From NCBI RefSeq assembly GCF_024599795.1, contig NZ_CP102246.1:4278001-4342000 (forward strand): a stretch of 64,000 nucleotides of DNA, in the 5' to 3' direction. Source of the DNA: Enterobacter cloacae complex sp. R_G8. Lineage in GTDB: Bacteria > Pseudomonadota > Gammaproteobacteria > Enterobacterales > Enterobacteriaceae. Below the pieces are notes generated by a model. That model was given only the letters and a program-made list of their open reading frames with translations. It had not been told where the DNA came from and did not search any database. A program made the translations under genes and the position numbers. This document shows positions 31,732 through 43,488 of the stretch, in pieces; within the stretch, counting starts at the first letter, position 1, and every line of letters starts with the position of its first letter.

Positions 31732-32474
31732 TGTCGACCCACATCCTTTTTGAGCATCCGCTCAACGAAAAAATGCGTACCTGGCTGCGTATCGAATTTC
31801 TGATTCAACAACTCTCACAACATTTGCCCATCAACGATCACGCGGCGGCGCTGCACTTCTTCCGCAATGTGGGCGATCTTCTGGATGTGATTGAGCGGGG
31901 CGACGTCCGCACAGAGCTCCTGAAAGAGCTGGAGCGCCAGCAGCGTAAATTACAGGCCTGGGCCGAAGTCCCGGGCGTTGACCAGAGCCGCATTGATTCA
32001 CTCCGTCAGCAGCTTAAAAACAGCAGCAGTACGCTGATGGCCGCTCCCCGCGTCGGGCAGTTTTTACGCGAAGACCGCTTAATCGGGCTGGTGCGCCAGC
32101 GCCTGAGTATCCCGGGCGGCTGCTGCAGCTTTGACCTGCCGACACTGCATATGTGGTTGCATATGCCGCAGGTTCAGCGTGATGCACAGGTGAAAAGCTG
32201 GCTGGACAGCCTGGAGCCGATGCATCAGACGTTATCCCTGATCCTCGATCTCATCCGTAACTCGGCGCCATTCCGCAAGCAAACCAGCCTGAACGGTTTC
32301 TATCAGGACAACGGTGATGATGCGGATCTGCTGCGTCTGAACCTCTCTCTGGGTGAACAGCTTTACCCGCAAATCTCCGGGCATAAGAGTCGTTTTGCGA
32401 TTCGCTTTATGCCGCTGGATAGTGAAAATGGCACCGTGCCGGAACGCCTCGATTTTGAACTGGCCTGTTGTTAA
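31731..32474 (+). CDS. zapD: Cell division protein ZapD
   Basis: FtsZ-binding protein that bundles filaments and stabilises the Z ring at the C-terminal tail of FtsZ. It has 247 residues, the E. coli length. The N-terminal part (residues ~5-110) is helical and the rest is a mixed/beta domain; no signal or membrane segment. ATG overlaps the coaE stop by one base, so translation is coupled. Confidence 0.96.
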   Translation: MSTHILFEHPLNEKMRTWLRIEFLIQQLSQHLPINDHAAALHFFRNVGDLLDVIERGDVRTELLKELERQQRKLQAWAEVPGVDQSRIDSLRQQLKNSSSTLMAAPRVGQFLREDRLIGLVRQRLSIPGGCCSFDLPTLHMWLHMPQVQRDAQVKSWLDSLEPMHQTLSLILDLIRNSAPFRKQTSLNGFYQDNGDDADLLRLNLSLGEQLYPQISGHKSRFAIRFMPLDSENGTVPERLDFELACC

Positions 32475-32483
32475 GGAGTGCCT

Positions 32484-32678
32484 ATGTCTGATGTCACCAC
32501 CGTAAACTGCCCAACCTGTGGCAAAACTGTTGTCTGGGGAGAGGTAAGTCCGTTTCGCCCATTCTGCTGTAAGCGCTGTCAGTTAATTGACCTGGGCGAA
32601 TGGGCGGCGGAGGAGAAACGCATTCCAAGTGAAGGCGATCTCTCGGATAGCGATGACTGGAGCGAGAACCAGCAGTAA
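32484..32678 (+). CDS. yacG: DNA gyrase inhibitor YacG
   Basis: Zinc protein of 64 residues that binds GyrB in E. coli and blocks DNA binding. The zinc site CPTC ... CCKRC is intact, followed by the acidic tail ([15 protein letters not shown]). AAGGAG lies about 5 bases before the ATG at 32484; an in-frame GTG two codons upstream is less likely because it overlaps that site. Third gene of coaE-zapD-yacG. Confidence 0.95.
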   Translation: MSDVTTVNCPTCGKTVVWGEVSPFRPFCCKRCQLIDLGEWAAEEKRIPSEGDLSDSDDWSENQQ

Positions 32679-32686
32679 AGTTCAAA

Positions 32687-32712
32687 GCCTGCTGGCGTTT
32701 CGCTTCGCAGGC
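32687..32712. terminator. Hairpin between yacG and mutT
   Basis: GCCTGC / GCAGGC stem with a 14-base internal region, placed between the convergent ends of yacG and mutT. Weak, no T-run. Confidence 0.4.
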
Positions 32713-33105
32713 CTACTGGTTGCCCGTTAGACGGGATATGACGGGCGCATTTGCCGGAGGAAATTTTTCGGCATCACTCGCGTGAAGCGAAACCCAGCCA
32801 CCCGGTTGCCCCTCTTTCCCCCAGGGTTCCCCCTCCCAGCTTTCCACAAGCCAGAACCACAGCGTGATGTGACGATCCGGAAACTGGTATTCCAGCTTAT
32901 CAAACAGCGTTGCGCCAATCGGAGTAATGCCGACCTCTTCCTGCAGCTCACGTACCAGCGCCTGCTCTGGCGTTTCACCGGACTCGATTTTCCCGCCGGG
33001 AAATTCCCACTTGTTTGCCATGTGGGCGTCAGCGGCGCGTTGCGTAATAAAGATTTGGTTTTGCGGGTTGCGAATAATCCCGACGGCAATTTGCAGTATT
33101 TTCAT
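32713..33105 (-). CDS. mutT: 8-oxo-dGTP diphosphatase MutT
   Basis: Nudix hydrolase that removes 8-oxo-dGTP from the nucleotide pool, preventing A-to-C transversions. It has 130 residues (E. coli 129). The full Nudix box lies at about 38-60 (GKIESGETPEQALVRELQEE then VGI). It is downstream of secA on the same strand, with a terminator hairpin between. Confidence 0.96.
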   Translation of the reverse strand: MKILQIAVGIIRNPQNQIFITQRAADAHMANKWEFPGGKIESGETPEQALVRELQEEVGITPIGATLFDKLEYQFPDRHITLWFWLVESWEGEPWGKEGQPGGWVSLHASDAEKFPPANAPVISRLTGNQ

Positions 33106-33121
33106 ATTGTCACTTCCATAA

Positions 33122-33147
33122 AAAAGGCGCAGATTTCTGCGCCTTTT
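33122..33147. terminator. secA-mutT terminator
   Basis: Perfect 11-bp stem AAAAGGCGCAG / CTGCGCCTTTT with a 4-base loop, 15 bases beyond secA; it may be leaky, allowing mutT read-through. Confidence 0.85.
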
Positions 33148-33161
33148 CGTTTTTTATGAAC

Positions 33162-35867
33162 TTAGCTCAGACGGCCGTGGCACGCCTTATATTTTTTACC
33201 GGAACCGCATGGGCACGGATCGTTACGCCCCACTTTGCGATCGCCGGTCTGCGCGGCAATCGCCGCTGCGGCTTCGCTATCGTCAGTCTGATGGCTGAGC
33301 TGCTGCATCTGTGCCAGACGCTCAGCTTCCTCACGACGCTGCTGCTCCATCGCTTCCACTTCTTCCGGCATACGCACCTGCACTTTGCTCAGGGTGCTGA
33401 TAACTTCATATTTCAGCGATTCCAGCATGGAGGCAAACATAGAGAAGGATTCGCGCTTGTACTCCTGCTTAGGATCTTTCTGCGCATAGCCACGCAGGTG
33501 GATCCCCTGACGCAGGTAGTCCATCGCCGCCAGGTGCTCTTTCCACAGTGAGTCCAGCGTCTGCAGCATCACTCCTTTTTCGAAGTGACGCATCATCTCT
33601 GCGCCCACAACCTCTTCCTTACGCTTATATACCTCCAGCGCGGTTTCGTAGATACGTTCGCGCAGGGTCTCTTCGTGCAGCTCAGGCTCTTTATCCAGCC
33701 ACTCTTTGATTGGCAGGTCGAGGTCGAAATCGTTTTTCAGGCGCTCCTGAAGGCCTTCGATATCCCACATCTCTTCCAGAGACTGAGGCGGAATGTGCGC
33801 ATCGATAGTCGCTTTGAACACATCTTCACGAATGCTGTTGATGGTTTCGCTCACGTCGGATACGTCCAGCAGTTCGTTACGCTGGGTATAGATAGCACGA
33901 CGCTGATCGTTGGCGACGTCGTCATATTCCAGCAACTGCTTACGAATATCGAAGTTGCGGCTTTCCACTTTACGCTGCGCGTTGGCAATCGCTTTGGTCA
34001 CCCATGGGTGCTCAATGGCTTCACCAGGTTTCATCCCCAGCTTACGCATCATGCCGGAAACACGGTCAGAGGCGAAGATACGCATCAGGGCATCTTCCAT
34101 CGACAGATAGAAGCGGGAAGAACCGGCATCACCCTGACGACCTGCACGACCACGCAGCTGGTTATCGATGCGACGTGATTCGTGACGCTCAGTACCAATG
34201 ATGTGCAGACCACCAGATGCCAGAACCGCGTCATGACGCACCTGCCAGTCGGCTTTGATCTGCGCAATCTGTTCCGGCGTTGGGTTTTCCAGCTCAGCCA
34301 CTTCAGCCTGCCAGCTACCGCCCAGCATAATATCGGTACCACGACCCGCCATGTTGGTGGCGATGGTCACGGCCGCCGGATAACCCGCCTGCGCAACGAT
34401 ATCTGCTTCTTTGGCGTGGAATTTGGCATTCAATACGTTGTGCTTGATACCCGCTTTGGTCAGCTCATTAGACACCACCTCGGATTTCTCGATGGAGATG
34501 GTCCCCACCAACACCGGCTGGCCTTTAGCAGTACGTTCGCGAATATCTTCGATGATTGCCTGAATTTTTTCCGCTTCGGTCATGTATACCAGGTCCGGCA
34601 TGTCCTTACGGATCATTGGACGGTTGGTTGGAACAACAACGGTATCCAGTTTGTAGATGGAGCTGAATTCAAACGCTTCGGTATCTGCTGTACCGGTCAT
34701 CCCTGCCAGCTTCTCGTACAGGCGGAAGTAGTTCTGGAAGGTGATTGACGCCAGCGTCTGGTTTTCGTTTTGAATATCCACGCCTTCTTTGGCTTCAACG
34801 GCCTGGTGCAGACCGTCAGACCAGCGACGACCCTGCATGGTACGGCCGGTGTGCTCATCAACGATGATGACTTCGCCGTCTTTGACGATGTAGTCGACGT
34901 CACGAGTGAACAGCGCATGAGCGCGCAGTGCGGCAGTCACGTGGTGCATCAGCATGATGTTGCTCGGGGAGTAGAGAGACTCGCCCTCTTCCATGATGCC
35001 TTCAGCCACTAACAGCTCTTCAATTTTAACCAGACCGCGTTCGGTCAGGTTCACCTGGCGCGCTTTTTCATCGACGGAGAAGTGACCTTCGCCCTGGAAG
35101 GTATCGGAGTCTTCTTTCTCCTGACGTAGCAGGTGCGGAATGATTTTGTCGACTTTACGGTACATATCAGAGCTGTCTTCGGCCGGGCCGGAGATGATCA
35201 GCGGGGTACGCGCTTCATCGATCAGGATGGAGTCCACCTCATCCACCAGCGCATAGTGCAGTTTACGCTGCACGCGTTCTTCAGGGCTGAACGCCATATT
35301 GTCACGCAGGTAGTCGAAGCCATATTCGTTGTTGGTACCGTAGGTGATATCGGCGTTATACGCTTCGCGCTTGGCAGGCGCAGGAAGGCCGGACATGTTG
35401 ATGCCGACGGTCATCCCCAGGAATTCGAACAATGGACGGTTATTTTCGGCGTCACGCTGTGCCAGATAGTCGTTGACGGTCACGACGTGCACGCCTTTAC
35501 CGGTCAGTGCGTTCAGGTACGCAGGCAGCGTTGCAGTCAGGGTTTTACCTTCACCGGTACGCATTTCCGCGATGCAGCGTTCGTTAAGCACCATACCGCC
35601 CAGCAGCTGTACGTCAAAGTGACGCATGCCGAATACACGTTTACTCGCTTCACGCACAACCGCGAAGGCTTCCGGAATCAGGCTTTCTAAGGTTTCGCCT
35701 TTTTCCAGGCGTGCGCGGAATTCTGCGGTTTTCGCTTTCAGCTCGTCATCAGACAGCTTTTCCATCGCCGGTTCCATACCGTTGATGACAGCGACAGCTT
35801 TGCGCATACGGCGCAGGGTACGATCGTTACGACTACCAAAAACTTTGGTTAATAATTTGATTAGCAT
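33162..35867 (-). CDS. secA: Preprotein translocase ATPase SecA
   Basis: Motor that pushes unfolded proteins through SecYEG. It has 901 residues, as in E. coli. Walker A MRTGEGKT is at about 102-109, the DEAD-like [12 protein letters not shown] follows, then the preprotein cross-linking and helical domains. The C-terminal zinc tail [14 protein letters not shown] binds SecB and phospholipids. Translation is controlled by the upstream secM: its ribosome site lies beside a helix formed with the end of secM. Confidence 0.98.
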   Translation of the reverse strand: MLIKLLTKVFGSRNDRTLRRMRKAVAVINGMEPAMEKLSDDELKAKTAEFRARLEKGETLESLIPEAFAVVREASKRVFGMRHFDVQLLGGMVLNERCIAEMRTGEGKTLTATLPAYLNALTGKGVHVVTVNDYLAQRDAENNRPLFEFLGMTVGINMSGLPAPAKREAYNADITYGTNNEYGFDYLRDNMAFSPEERVQRKLHYALVDEVDSILIDEARTPLIISGPAEDSSDMYRKVDKIIPHLLRQEKEDSDTFQGEGHFSVDEKARQVNLTERGLVKIEELLVAEGIMEEGESLYSPSNIMLMHHVTAALRAHALFTRDVDYIVKDGEVIIVDEHTGRTMQGRRWSDGLHQAVEAKEGVDIQNENQTLASITFQNYFRLYEKLAGMTGTADTEAFEFSSIYKLDTVVVPTNRPMIRKDMPDLVYMTEAEKIQAIIEDIRERTAKGQPVLVGTISIEKSEVVSNELTKAGIKHNVLNAKFHAKEADIVAQAGYPAAVTIATNMAGRGTDIMLGGSWQAEVAELENPTPEQIAQIKADWQVRHDAVLASGGLHIIGTERHESRRIDNQLRGRAGRQGDAGSSRFYLSMEDALMRIFASDRVSGMMRKLGMKPGEAIEHPWVTKAIANAQRKVESRNFDIRKQLLEYDDVANDQRRAIYTQRNELLDVSDVSETINSIREDVFKATIDAHIPPQSLEEMWDIEGLQERLKNDFDLDLPIKEWLDKEPELHEETLRERIYETALEVYKRKEEVVGAEMMRHFEKGVMLQTLDSLWKEHLAAMDYLRQGIHLRGYAQKDPKQEYKRESFSMFASMLESLKYEVISTLSKVQVRMPEEVEAMEQQRREEAERLAQMQQLSHQTDDSEAAAAIAAQTGDRKVGRNDPCPCGSGKKYKACHGRLS

Positions 35868-35879
35868 AATAAATTCTCA

Positions 35880-35940
35880 AACGCCCCATACTGGGCAGAT
35901 AAATTAAGGTATTGAAAAAGGTTAATTTAACTGAGGCGTT
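35880..35940 (-). promoter_or_regulatory. secM-secA translational control helix
   Basis: The last codons of secM (AACGCCTCA, rc of 35932-35940) can pair with TGGGGCGTT (rc of 35880-35888) over 9 bp with one G-U pair. This structure ends at the secA ribosome site (TTGAGA, rc of 35875-35880). In E. coli, a ribosome stalled in secM disrupts the equivalent helix and exposes the secA start. The pairing is read from sequence; function is by analogy. Confidence 0.65.
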
Positions 35941-36427
35941 GTGGCCCGGCGCGGATACCGTGAACCTGGCTTATCCACGTCGAGACAGAGAAAGTGGCGG
36001 GTGAAACCACGGCGGATTGTGCTGTCTGCTGAACGGTAACAGCAGGCTGGCTGTCCTGAGTCAACAGCGCGTTGAGCGTATCCAGCAGCGCAAGGTGTTG
36101 CGCCTGCACCGGTAGCGTCTCTTCAGCAACCGGTATGGCCTGCGGGGCCATTGCAAATGACAGATGGCGGATAACCGTGCGGATGGCGTGCTGCTGCCAG
36201 TAATCTACCGAAAAGTTAGGACGGCGGCTGGCTTCAAGCCACGCAAGATTGGTGAAATTAACGCGCGCGGTGAGATCGTGTTTGGTGGTTGACGTCTTTG
36301 CCGGTGTGGCAGCTTCAGCGCTGTTGCTGAGCGCAGGCAAGCCGAAACTCGCCGCGACCATCCCTAATAAGAGATGCGGCCAGAAGTAACGTCTGCCAAA
36401 TTGTCGCCAGCGCGTCAGAATTCCGCT
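35927..36427 (-). CDS. secM: Secretion monitor SecM
   Basis: Secreted regulator whose nascent chain stalls its own ribosome until pulled by SecA, raising secA translation when secretion is limiting. It has a signal peptide (hydrophobic stretch [16 protein letters not shown], cut near AEA). The arrest motif at 35942-35992 reads [17 protein letters not shown], keeping the key F----WI----GIRAGP pattern. The preceding ~20 residues differ from E. coli. The start is set at GTG 36427 ([12 protein letters not shown] by homology); ATG at 36442, five codons upstream, is the alternative. Confidence 0.93.
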   Translation of the reverse strand, partial: SGILTRWRQFGRRYFWPHLLLGMVAASFGLPALSNSAEAATPAKTSTTKHDLTARVNFTNLAWLEASRRPNFSVDYWQQHAIRTVIRHLSFAMAPQAIPVAEETLPVQAQHLALLDTLNALLTQDSQPAVTVQQTAQSAVVSPATFSVSTWISQVHGIRAGPQRLS

Positions 36428-36641
36428 CACTTGCTCCACCACATAAGCCCGTCTTAAACAGGCTGATTTCAGTTATTCTTTTAAGCGCCCAGATATTACC
36501 ACTAAAGCCAATACACAGCAGCAGGAATGACGTACTGCAGCGGGGAAAAACGGTCAAGAATGCAGCTAACGCACAGATTTTCTACGCCTGCCAAGCGAAA
36601 GGAGAAACTGGGGGCAAATCTTAGAAGGGTAAAAATAAAAA

Positions 36642-36685
36642 CGACTGGTCTTCCTGGTCGGAGAGAGTACCAGGTTAACCAGTCG
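36642..36685. terminator. Nested hairpin after lpxC
   Basis: Outer stem CGACTGGT / ACCAGTCG and inner stem CCTGGT / ACCAGG, with an A-rich left flank (T-rich for minus-strand RNA) and T7 on the right. It lies 27 bases past lpxC and could work on both strands. Confidence 0.75.
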
Positions 36686-36711
36686 ATTTTTTTACGAAAC
36701 GGCTTGAACCG

Positions 36712-37650
<939 letters not shown>

Positions 37651-37730
37651 CTATCCAACCGAGAGTGTATATCACTAACGGTGGGCCAGTTTAGCACAAA
37701 GAGCGGAAATCCCCAAATTCCAGCCAATTC

Positions 37731-38882
37731 TTAGTCAGCTTGCTTACGCAGGAACGCCGGGATATCCAGATAATCTGGCTCTTTCGCCGTTTGCGGCGTT
37801 GGGTCATTAACCACTTTCGCGGCCGGTTTTTGCTCCTGAGTCAGAGGAGACATACCGTGCTGCTGGTAACGATCCATAACCGGCTGCTGAGTCTGCTTGT
37901 TGGTCACCAGGGTGATTTCAGGACGCTTGTCCATGCCGATACCGGTAGCTACAACCGTCACACGCAGCTCGTCGTTCATTTCCGGGTCAAGGGATGTACC
38001 GATTACCACGGTAGCGTTGTCAGAGGCGAACGCACGGATGGTGTTACCCACGGTTTCGAACTCATCCAGACGCAGGTCAAAGCCAGCGGTGATGTTGACC
38101 AGCACGCCACGCGCACCCGACAGATCGATATCTTCCAGCAGCGGAGAAGAGATAGCCATTTCTGCTGCTTCTTCCGCACGGTCTTCACCGCTCGCCACGC
38201 CGGAGCCCATCATCGCGTAGCCCATTTCGGACATCACGGTGCGAACGTCAGCAAAGTCAACGTTCATCAGGCCAGGACGGGTAATCAGTTCAGCGATACC
38301 CTGAACCGCGCCTTTCAGCACGTCGTTTGCTGCGCCAAAGGCATCCAGCAGGGAGATACCGCGACCCAGCACTTTCAGCAGTTTGTCGTTCGGGATAGTG
38401 ATCAGCGAGTCCACATGCTTGGACAGCTCGGTGATACCCTGCTCCGCGAATGCCATACGCTTCTTGCCTTCAAAGTTGAAAGGCTTGGTCACGACAGCAA
38501 CGGTCAGGATCCCCAAATCTTTAGCCACTTCGGCCACAACAGGTGCTGCGCCGGTACCTGTACCGCCGCCCATACCTGCTGCGATAAAGACCATGTCCGC
38601 ACCTTCCAGTGCCGCACGCAGGGCCTCACGATCTTCTTCAGCCGCATTGCGGCCCACTTCCGGGTTAGCCCCTGCGCCCAGACCTTTAGTGATGCCACCA
38701 CCGATCTGAATCGTCTGGCCTACAGCCGTCTTACGCAGTGCCTGTGCATCGGTGTTAACCGCAAAGAATTCGACACCTTCAATGCGCTCGCGCACCATAT
38801 GCTCTACGGCGTTACCGCCGCCGCCACCGACGCCGATGACTTTAATCACCGCGTCGTTGGTCAGTTCCATAGGTTCAAACAT
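37731..38882 (-). CDS. ftsZ: Cell division GTPase FtsZ
   Basis: Tubulin homologue that forms the Z ring. It has 383 residues, as in E. coli. The tubulin signature GGGTGTG is at about 104-112 and the T7 loop NVDFADVR in the middle; the C-terminal peptide DYLDIPAFLRKQAD binds FtsA, ZipA, ZapD and Min proteins. Gap of 63 bases after ftsA; the E. coli ftsZ promoters lie within ftsA and ftsQ and are likely conserved, though I did not map them. Confidence 0.98.
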   Translation of the reverse strand: MFEPMELTNDAVIKVIGVGGGGGNAVEHMVRERIEGVEFFAVNTDAQALRKTAVGQTIQIGGGITKGLGAGANPEVGRNAAEEDREALRAALEGADMVFIAAGMGGGTGTGAAPVVAEVAKDLGILTVAVVTKPFNFEGKKRMAFAEQGITELSKHVDSLITIPNDKLLKVLGRGISLLDAFGAANDVLKGAVQGIAELITRPGLMNVDFADVRTVMSEMGYAMMGSGVASGEDRAEEAAEMAISSPLLEDIDLSGARGVLVNITAGFDLRLDEFETVGNTIRAFASDNATVVIGTSLDPEMNDELRVTVVATGIGMDKRPEITLVTNKQTQQPVMDRYQQHGMSPLTQEQKPAAKVVNDPTPQTAKEPDYLDIPAFLRKQAD

Positions 38883-38945
38883 AATTTCTCTCTCCGTTGT
38901 GCCTGTCGCCCGAGACCGTTAATTCTCTCCGGCCTCTTAAAAAAA

Positions 38946-40202
38946 TTAAAACTCTTTTCGCAGCCAGTTGTTCAGTCGTTTGACCCACGACCCCACTGAG
39001 ACGCGTTTTTCCACTTCTGCTTCACCACTGAGATGGGATTCTTTCCCGTAGTGGAGCAGGCCCACAGCCGTTGAATAGTAAGGCTCCTGGGCATAATCCG
39101 TTAAACCGGTAATATTCAGCGGTGCGCCAATACGCACCTGCGTATGGAATACACGTTGCGCACAGGCCGCAAGACCTTCAATTTGCGCTGCACCGCCGGT
39201 TAATACAATCCCCGCCGCAAGATGATGTTTTACGCCCTGCTGGCGAAGCTGTTCCTGTAATTGCAAAATCTCTTCGTTGACCAGGTTGAGCAACTCGGTA
39301 TAGCGTGGCTCAATCACCTCTGCCAACGTCTGGCGCTGCAGGCTACGCGGCGGACGACCGCCCACGCTTGGCACTTCAACGCTCTCATCTTTACCAACGA
39401 TAGACCCCAGCGCACAACCGTGGCGCACTTTAATCGCTTCTGCATCGCTTGGCGGCGTACCAAACGCGTAGGCAATATCGCTGGTTACCACGTTCCCTGC
39501 GTAAGGGATTACTTTGGTGTGGCGCAGGGCACCGCCGGTATACACGGCCATATCCATTGTACCACCACCAATATCGACCACACAGACGCCCAGTTCACGT
39601 TCATCTTCGGTCAGCACGGAATAGCTTGCCGCCAGACCGGCGAAAATAAGTTGGTCAACTTTCAGGCCACAACGTTCAACGGCTTTTACGATGTTCTTCG
39701 CCATATCGTTGTGACATGTGATCAGGTGCACTTTTGCCTGCATACGCACGCCAGAAAGGCCAACCGGGTTCTTGATCCCTTCCTGGTAGTCAATCGCGTA
39801 CTCTTGCGGAATCACGTGCAATACGCGGTGCTCATCGCGGACACGCACAGATTTCGCCGTGTGTACTACGTTTTCAACGTCTTCCTGCGTCACTTCTTCT
39901 TCAGAAATGGGCACCATGCCGATTTCGTTCTGGCAGCTGATATGCTTACCAGAGAGGGCCAGATAGACAGAGGAAATCTGGCAATCTGCCATTAATTCAG
40001 CCTGATCGATGGCGCGCTGGACGCATTTCACCACCGACTCAAGATCGTTTACCCCACCTTTATCCATACCACGGGACGGGCAACTGCCCACGCCAATGAT
40101 ATTGACCATACCGTCGGGCAGAACTTCCCCTACTAAAGCGGCAACCTTCGCGGTGCCAATCTCCAGTCCAACTACCAGTTTTCTGTCCGTCGCCTTGATC
40201 AT
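38946..40202 (-). CDS. ftsA: Division protein FtsA
   Basis: Actin-like ATPase that ties FtsZ to the membrane. It has 418 residues (E. coli 420). The nucleotide-binding loops [11 protein letters not shown] and [14 protein letters not shown] are present, and the C-terminal amphipathic membrane anchor ([12 protein letters not shown]) is intact. Its start overlaps the ftsQ stop by 4 bases (ATGA). Confidence 0.98.
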   Translation of the reverse strand: MIKATDRKLVVGLEIGTAKVAALVGEVLPDGMVNIIGVGSCPSRGMDKGGVNDLESVVKCVQRAIDQAELMADCQISSVYLALSGKHISCQNEIGMVPISEEEVTQEDVENVVHTAKSVRVRDEHRVLHVIPQEYAIDYQEGIKNPVGLSGVRMQAKVHLITCHNDMAKNIVKAVERCGLKVDQLIFAGLAASYSVLTEDERELGVCVVDIGGGTMDMAVYTGGALRHTKVIPYAGNVVTSDIAYAFGTPPSDAEAIKVRHGCALGSIVGKDESVEVPSVGGRPPRSLQRQTLAEVIEPRYTELLNLVNEEILQLQEQLRQQGVKHHLAAGIVLTGGAAQIEGLAACAQRVFHTQVRIGAPLNITGLTDYAQEPYYSTAVGLLHYGKESHLSGEAEVEKRVSVGSWVKRLNNWLRKEF

Positions 40203-41041
40203 TGTTGTTCTGCCTGTACCTGTGCCTGATTCTGTTGCTGATTAGGTTCCTCGACCGGAGCCGGTACCCAACCGACTGCTGCGCCTGAGTCATAGCGCAA
40301 ATCAACGTAGCTTATCCGTTTGCCGTCAGTCTGTGCCTGCTGCTGTAAAACCGGGTAAAGTTCTACGAAACGCGCCAGACGCTTCATTGTGTCGCCGCGG
40401 CCCAGGTTGAGCTTAATGCCATTCGTTAAGGTGAGCTGCCATGAACGGCGCGCCGTCATCGCTGCATCTTTTAACGTAAACCTGTCCTTCGCCAGCACTT
40501 GCCCCATCTCGCGAAAACCCTGTAACACTTCGTTTTCGCTGCCTTCAGGACCATACAACATCGGTAAATTTTGCTTGTTGACACGATCGGCCGGGACGCT
40601 GAAGGAATTTCCGTCTACGTCAACCATGTGCTGATCATTCCAACGCGCAATGGGCACATATTCAACCAGATGAATCTTCAATTCATCAGGCCATTGCTTT
40701 CTTACACTCGCCTGTTTTATCCAGGGCAGACGTTCAATCTGACTCTGGATAATGTTGACATCCTGCGTCATAAAGGTGCCAGGCGACCCCAGTGCCAGAA
40801 TCGACTGGCGAATATCATCGTTACGCGTGTAGTGGCGTTCACCGGTGACCACCAGCTTCGACAGCGGCAACCGCTGCGCATCTTCCATCCAGCCCAGTAC
40901 CATCCAGCCGCTGATAAACACGGTGCACAGCACCCCGAGCAGGAAAATAATCCCTGCAAGACGCGTTCCATTACTCCGGCGTGAAGAAGAATATTCTTCC
41001 TCGTCATCGCGGTTGCGCGTGTTCAATGCAGCCTGAGACAT
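40199..41041 (-). CDS. ftsQ: Division protein FtsQ
   Basis: Bitopic protein linking early and late divisome parts. It has 280 residues (E. coli 276). A short cytoplasmic N-terminus is followed by one membrane helix (about 28-48), a POTRA domain (from [13 protein letters not shown]) and a beta domain. The tail is rich in Gln. It follows ddlB directly with one base between. Confidence 0.97.
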   Translation of the reverse strand: MSQAALNTRNRDDEEEYSSSRRSNGTRLAGIIFLLGVLCTVFISGWMVLGWMEDAQRLPLSKLVVTGERHYTRNDDIRQSILALGSPGTFMTQDVNIIQSQIERLPWIKQASVRKQWPDELKIHLVEYVPIARWNDQHMVDVDGNSFSVPADRVNKQNLPMLYGPEGSENEVLQGFREMGQVLAKDRFTLKDAAMTARRSWQLTLTNGIKLNLGRGDTMKRLARFVELYPVLQQQAQTDGKRISYVDLRYDSGAAVGWVPAPVEEPNQQQNQAQVQAEQQ

Positions 41042-41042
41042 A

Positions 41043-41963
41043 TCAGCCCGCCTGGTCCAGAATACGTACGACTAACTGCGAGAAGCTCATCCCCGCCTGA
41101 CGCGCGGCCATCGGCACAAGGCTGTGGCTGGTCATGCCTGGAGAAGTATTCGCTTCCAGCAAATAAAATTGCCCATCGCTGTCGAGCATCACATCAATGC
41201 GGCCCCAGCCACTGCACCCAAGAACATGCCAGGCTTTAAGCACCAGGGACTGTAAATCGGCTTCACGTTCTGCTTCAAGACCTGCAGGGCAGAAATATTG
41301 CGTCTCGTCAGAGAGATACTTCGCCTCATAATCATAGAATACGCCAGCAGGTTGGATGCGAATCGATGGTAAAATTTCTTCGCCAAGCATCGCCACGGTA
41401 AATTCCGGTCCGCTGAGCCATTTTTCAATGAGAACTTCTTCATCGTGTTGAAATGCCAGCGCTAACGCAGCCGATAAATCGTCAGCTTTATCCACTTTGG
41501 ACATCCCCACGCTCGACCCTTCACGGCTGGGCTTTACAATAACCGGTAAGCCCAGCTCAGCAATGCGTGTATTAACGCTGTCCTGAAGGCCCATTTCAAA
41601 TTCGCGACGCGTCAGCGCAACCCACGGCGCGACGGGCAAACCGGCGCCCTGCCACAGCAGTTTACTGCGCAGTTTATCCATTGAGATGGCGGAGGCCATC
41701 ACGCCGCTGCCGGTGTAAGGCATACCGATTAAATCCAGCAATCCTTGCAGGGTACCGTCTTCACCGCCACGACCGTGCAAAGCAATAAAGACTTTATCGA
41801 AGCCCATGGCTTTCAGTTGCGTCACATCGACCTCTTTCGGATCGACCAGATGTGCATTAACGCCAGCCTCACGCAGGCCCGCCAGTACAGCAGCGCCTGA
41901 ATTCAGGGAAACCTCGCGCTCAGCGGAGGTGCCGCCAGACAGGACAGCAATCTTATCAGCCAT
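41043..41963 (-). CDS. ddlB: D-alanine:D-alanine ligase B
   Basis: ATP-grasp ligase that makes the D-Ala-D-Ala dipeptide used by MurF. It has 306 residues, as in E. coli. Visible motifs: [34 protein letters not shown] and the metal site [13 protein letters not shown]. The start at 41963 has AGGAGG about 9 bases upstream; the ATG at 41972 abuts that site. The start overlaps the end of murC by 8 bases. Confidence 0.97.
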   Translation of the reverse strand: MADKIAVLSGGTSAEREVSLNSGAAVLAGLREAGVNAHLVDPKEVDVTQLKAMGFDKVFIALHGRGGEDGTLQGLLDLIGMPYTGSGVMASAISMDKLRSKLLWQGAGLPVAPWVALTRREFEMGLQDSVNTRIAELGLPVIVKPSREGSSVGMSKVDKADDLSAALALAFQHDEEVLIEKWLSGPEFTVAMLGEEILPSIRIQPAGVFYDYEAKYLSDETQYFCPAGLEAEREADLQSLVLKAWHVLGCSGWGRIDVMLDSDGQFYLLEANTSPGMTSHSLVPMAARQAGMSFSQLVVRILDQAG

Positions 41964-43431
41964 GATGCTCATCCTCCTGCGTTTGCGGCTTCAGTTTGAT
42001 TTCAGCTAAGGTACGGGCGATTTTGCCGATATTTCCCGCACCCTGAATCAGAATCAAATCGTTACCTGTAAGTACCGGCGCCAGAATTTCGGCGACCTGA
42101 GCAGGATCAGAAACCAGAATAGGGTCTACTTTGCCGCGTCCGCGAATGGTTCGACACAGAGAACGGCTGTCCGCACCCGGGATCGGCGTTTCGCCCGCAG
42201 AATAAACATCCAGCATCAGCAATGTGTCCACCTGCGACAGCACGCTGGCGAAATCGTCATACAGATCGCGCGTACGCGTAAAACGGTGCGGCTGGAAGAT
42301 CATCACCAGGTTCTTCTCTGGCCAGCCCGCACGCGCCGCCTTGATGGTCGCGTCCACTTCGGTCGGATGGTGGCCATAGTCGTCCACCAGCATGGCGGTG
42401 CCCGGTTTGCCGTTCACGGCATCCAGCGGGAACTCACCCAGGAAGTCGAAACGACGCCCGGTTCCCTGGAAGCTTTCCAGCGCACGCAGGATCGCATCGT
42501 CATCAATGCCTTCTTCCGTCGCGACGGCCACCGCCGCGGCTGCGTTCAGGGCGTTATGACGTCCTGGAGCGTTCAGCGTCACGTGCAGGAGTTCTTTGTC
42601 CTGACGCGCCAGGGTGAAATGCCCCTGCGCACCAATCTGTTTGTACTCTTCCACGCGGACATCCGCGTCTTCGCTGAAGCCATAGGTGGTGATCTGACGA
42701 CCAACCCGCGGCAGCAACTCGCGAATGACCGGATCGTCCACACACATTACCGCGCGTCCATAGAACGGCAGGTTGTGCAGGAAGTTGATAAAGGTCTGCT
42801 TTAAGTTCTCGAAGTCGCCCTGGTATGTATCCATGTGGTCAGCCTCGATGTTAGTGACAATCGCCACCATCGGCTGCAGATGCAGGAACGACGCATCGCT
42901 CTCATCTGCTTCCGCAATCAGATAACGGCTGTGGCCCAGACGTGCATGCACACCTGCTGCTTTTACCAGGCCGCCGTTAACGAAGGTCGGGTCGAGACCC
43001 GCTTCGGCATAAATACTGGACACCATCGCCGTCGTCGTTGTTTTACCGTGCGTCCCGGCAATCGCAATCCCGTGACGGAAACGCATCAGTTCTGCCAGCA
43101 TTTCCGCGCGGCGGATCACCGGAATACGCGCTTCATGCGCGGCCACGATTTCCGGGTTATCAGAGGAGATGGCGCTGGATACCACCACCACACTCGCATC
43201 GCGCACGTTTTCAGGGCGATGGTTGAAATAGATAGTCGCCCCAAGCGACGCCAGTTGCTGCGTAACAGGGTTTGGCGCCAGGTCAGACCCGCTGATCTGA
43301 TAGCCTTCGTTAGCTAACACTTCGGCAATACCGCCCATGCCAGCACCACCGATGCCAACAAAGTGAATGTGCCGGACGCGACGCATCTCGGGCACGATTG
43401 AACGCAGTTTTGCCAGTTGTTGTGTATTCAT
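41956..43431 (-). CDS. murC: UDP-MurNAc:L-alanine ligase MurC
   Basis: Adds L-Ala to UDP-MurNAc. It has 491 residues, as in E. coli. The N-terminal Rossmann motif [14 protein letters not shown], the Mur P-loop [13 protein letters not shown] (about 121-133) and the [10 protein letters not shown] region near 330 are present. It lies 57 bases downstream of murG. Confidence 0.98.
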   Translation of the reverse strand: MNTQQLAKLRSIVPEMRRVRHIHFVGIGGAGMGGIAEVLANEGYQISGSDLAPNPVTQQLASLGATIYFNHRPENVRDASVVVVSSAISSDNPEIVAAHEARIPVIRRAEMLAELMRFRHGIAIAGTHGKTTTTAMVSSIYAEAGLDPTFVNGGLVKAAGVHARLGHSRYLIAEADESDASFLHLQPMVAIVTNIEADHMDTYQGDFENLKQTFINFLHNLPFYGRAVMCVDDPVIRELLPRVGRQITTYGFSEDADVRVEEYKQIGAQGHFTLARQDKELLHVTLNAPGRHNALNAAAAVAVATEEGIDDDAILRALESFQGTGRRFDFLGEFPLDAVNGKPGTAMLVDDYGHHPTEVDATIKAARAGWPEKNLVMIFQPHRFTRTRDLYDDFASVLSQVDTLLMLDVYSAGETPIPGADSRSLCRTIRGRGKVDPILVSDPAQVAEILAPVLTGNDLILIQGAGNIGKIARTLAEIKLKPQTQEDEHHG

Positions 43432-43488
43432 TCTCTAAACGCCATCGACTACTTAAAAATTCGTGCAGCGCAACACGCGCTGCGAGGG

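Noticed and set aside
37740..38999. 419-codon plus-strand ORF opposite ftsZ
   Set aside because: Antisense shadow of a highly expressed gene.
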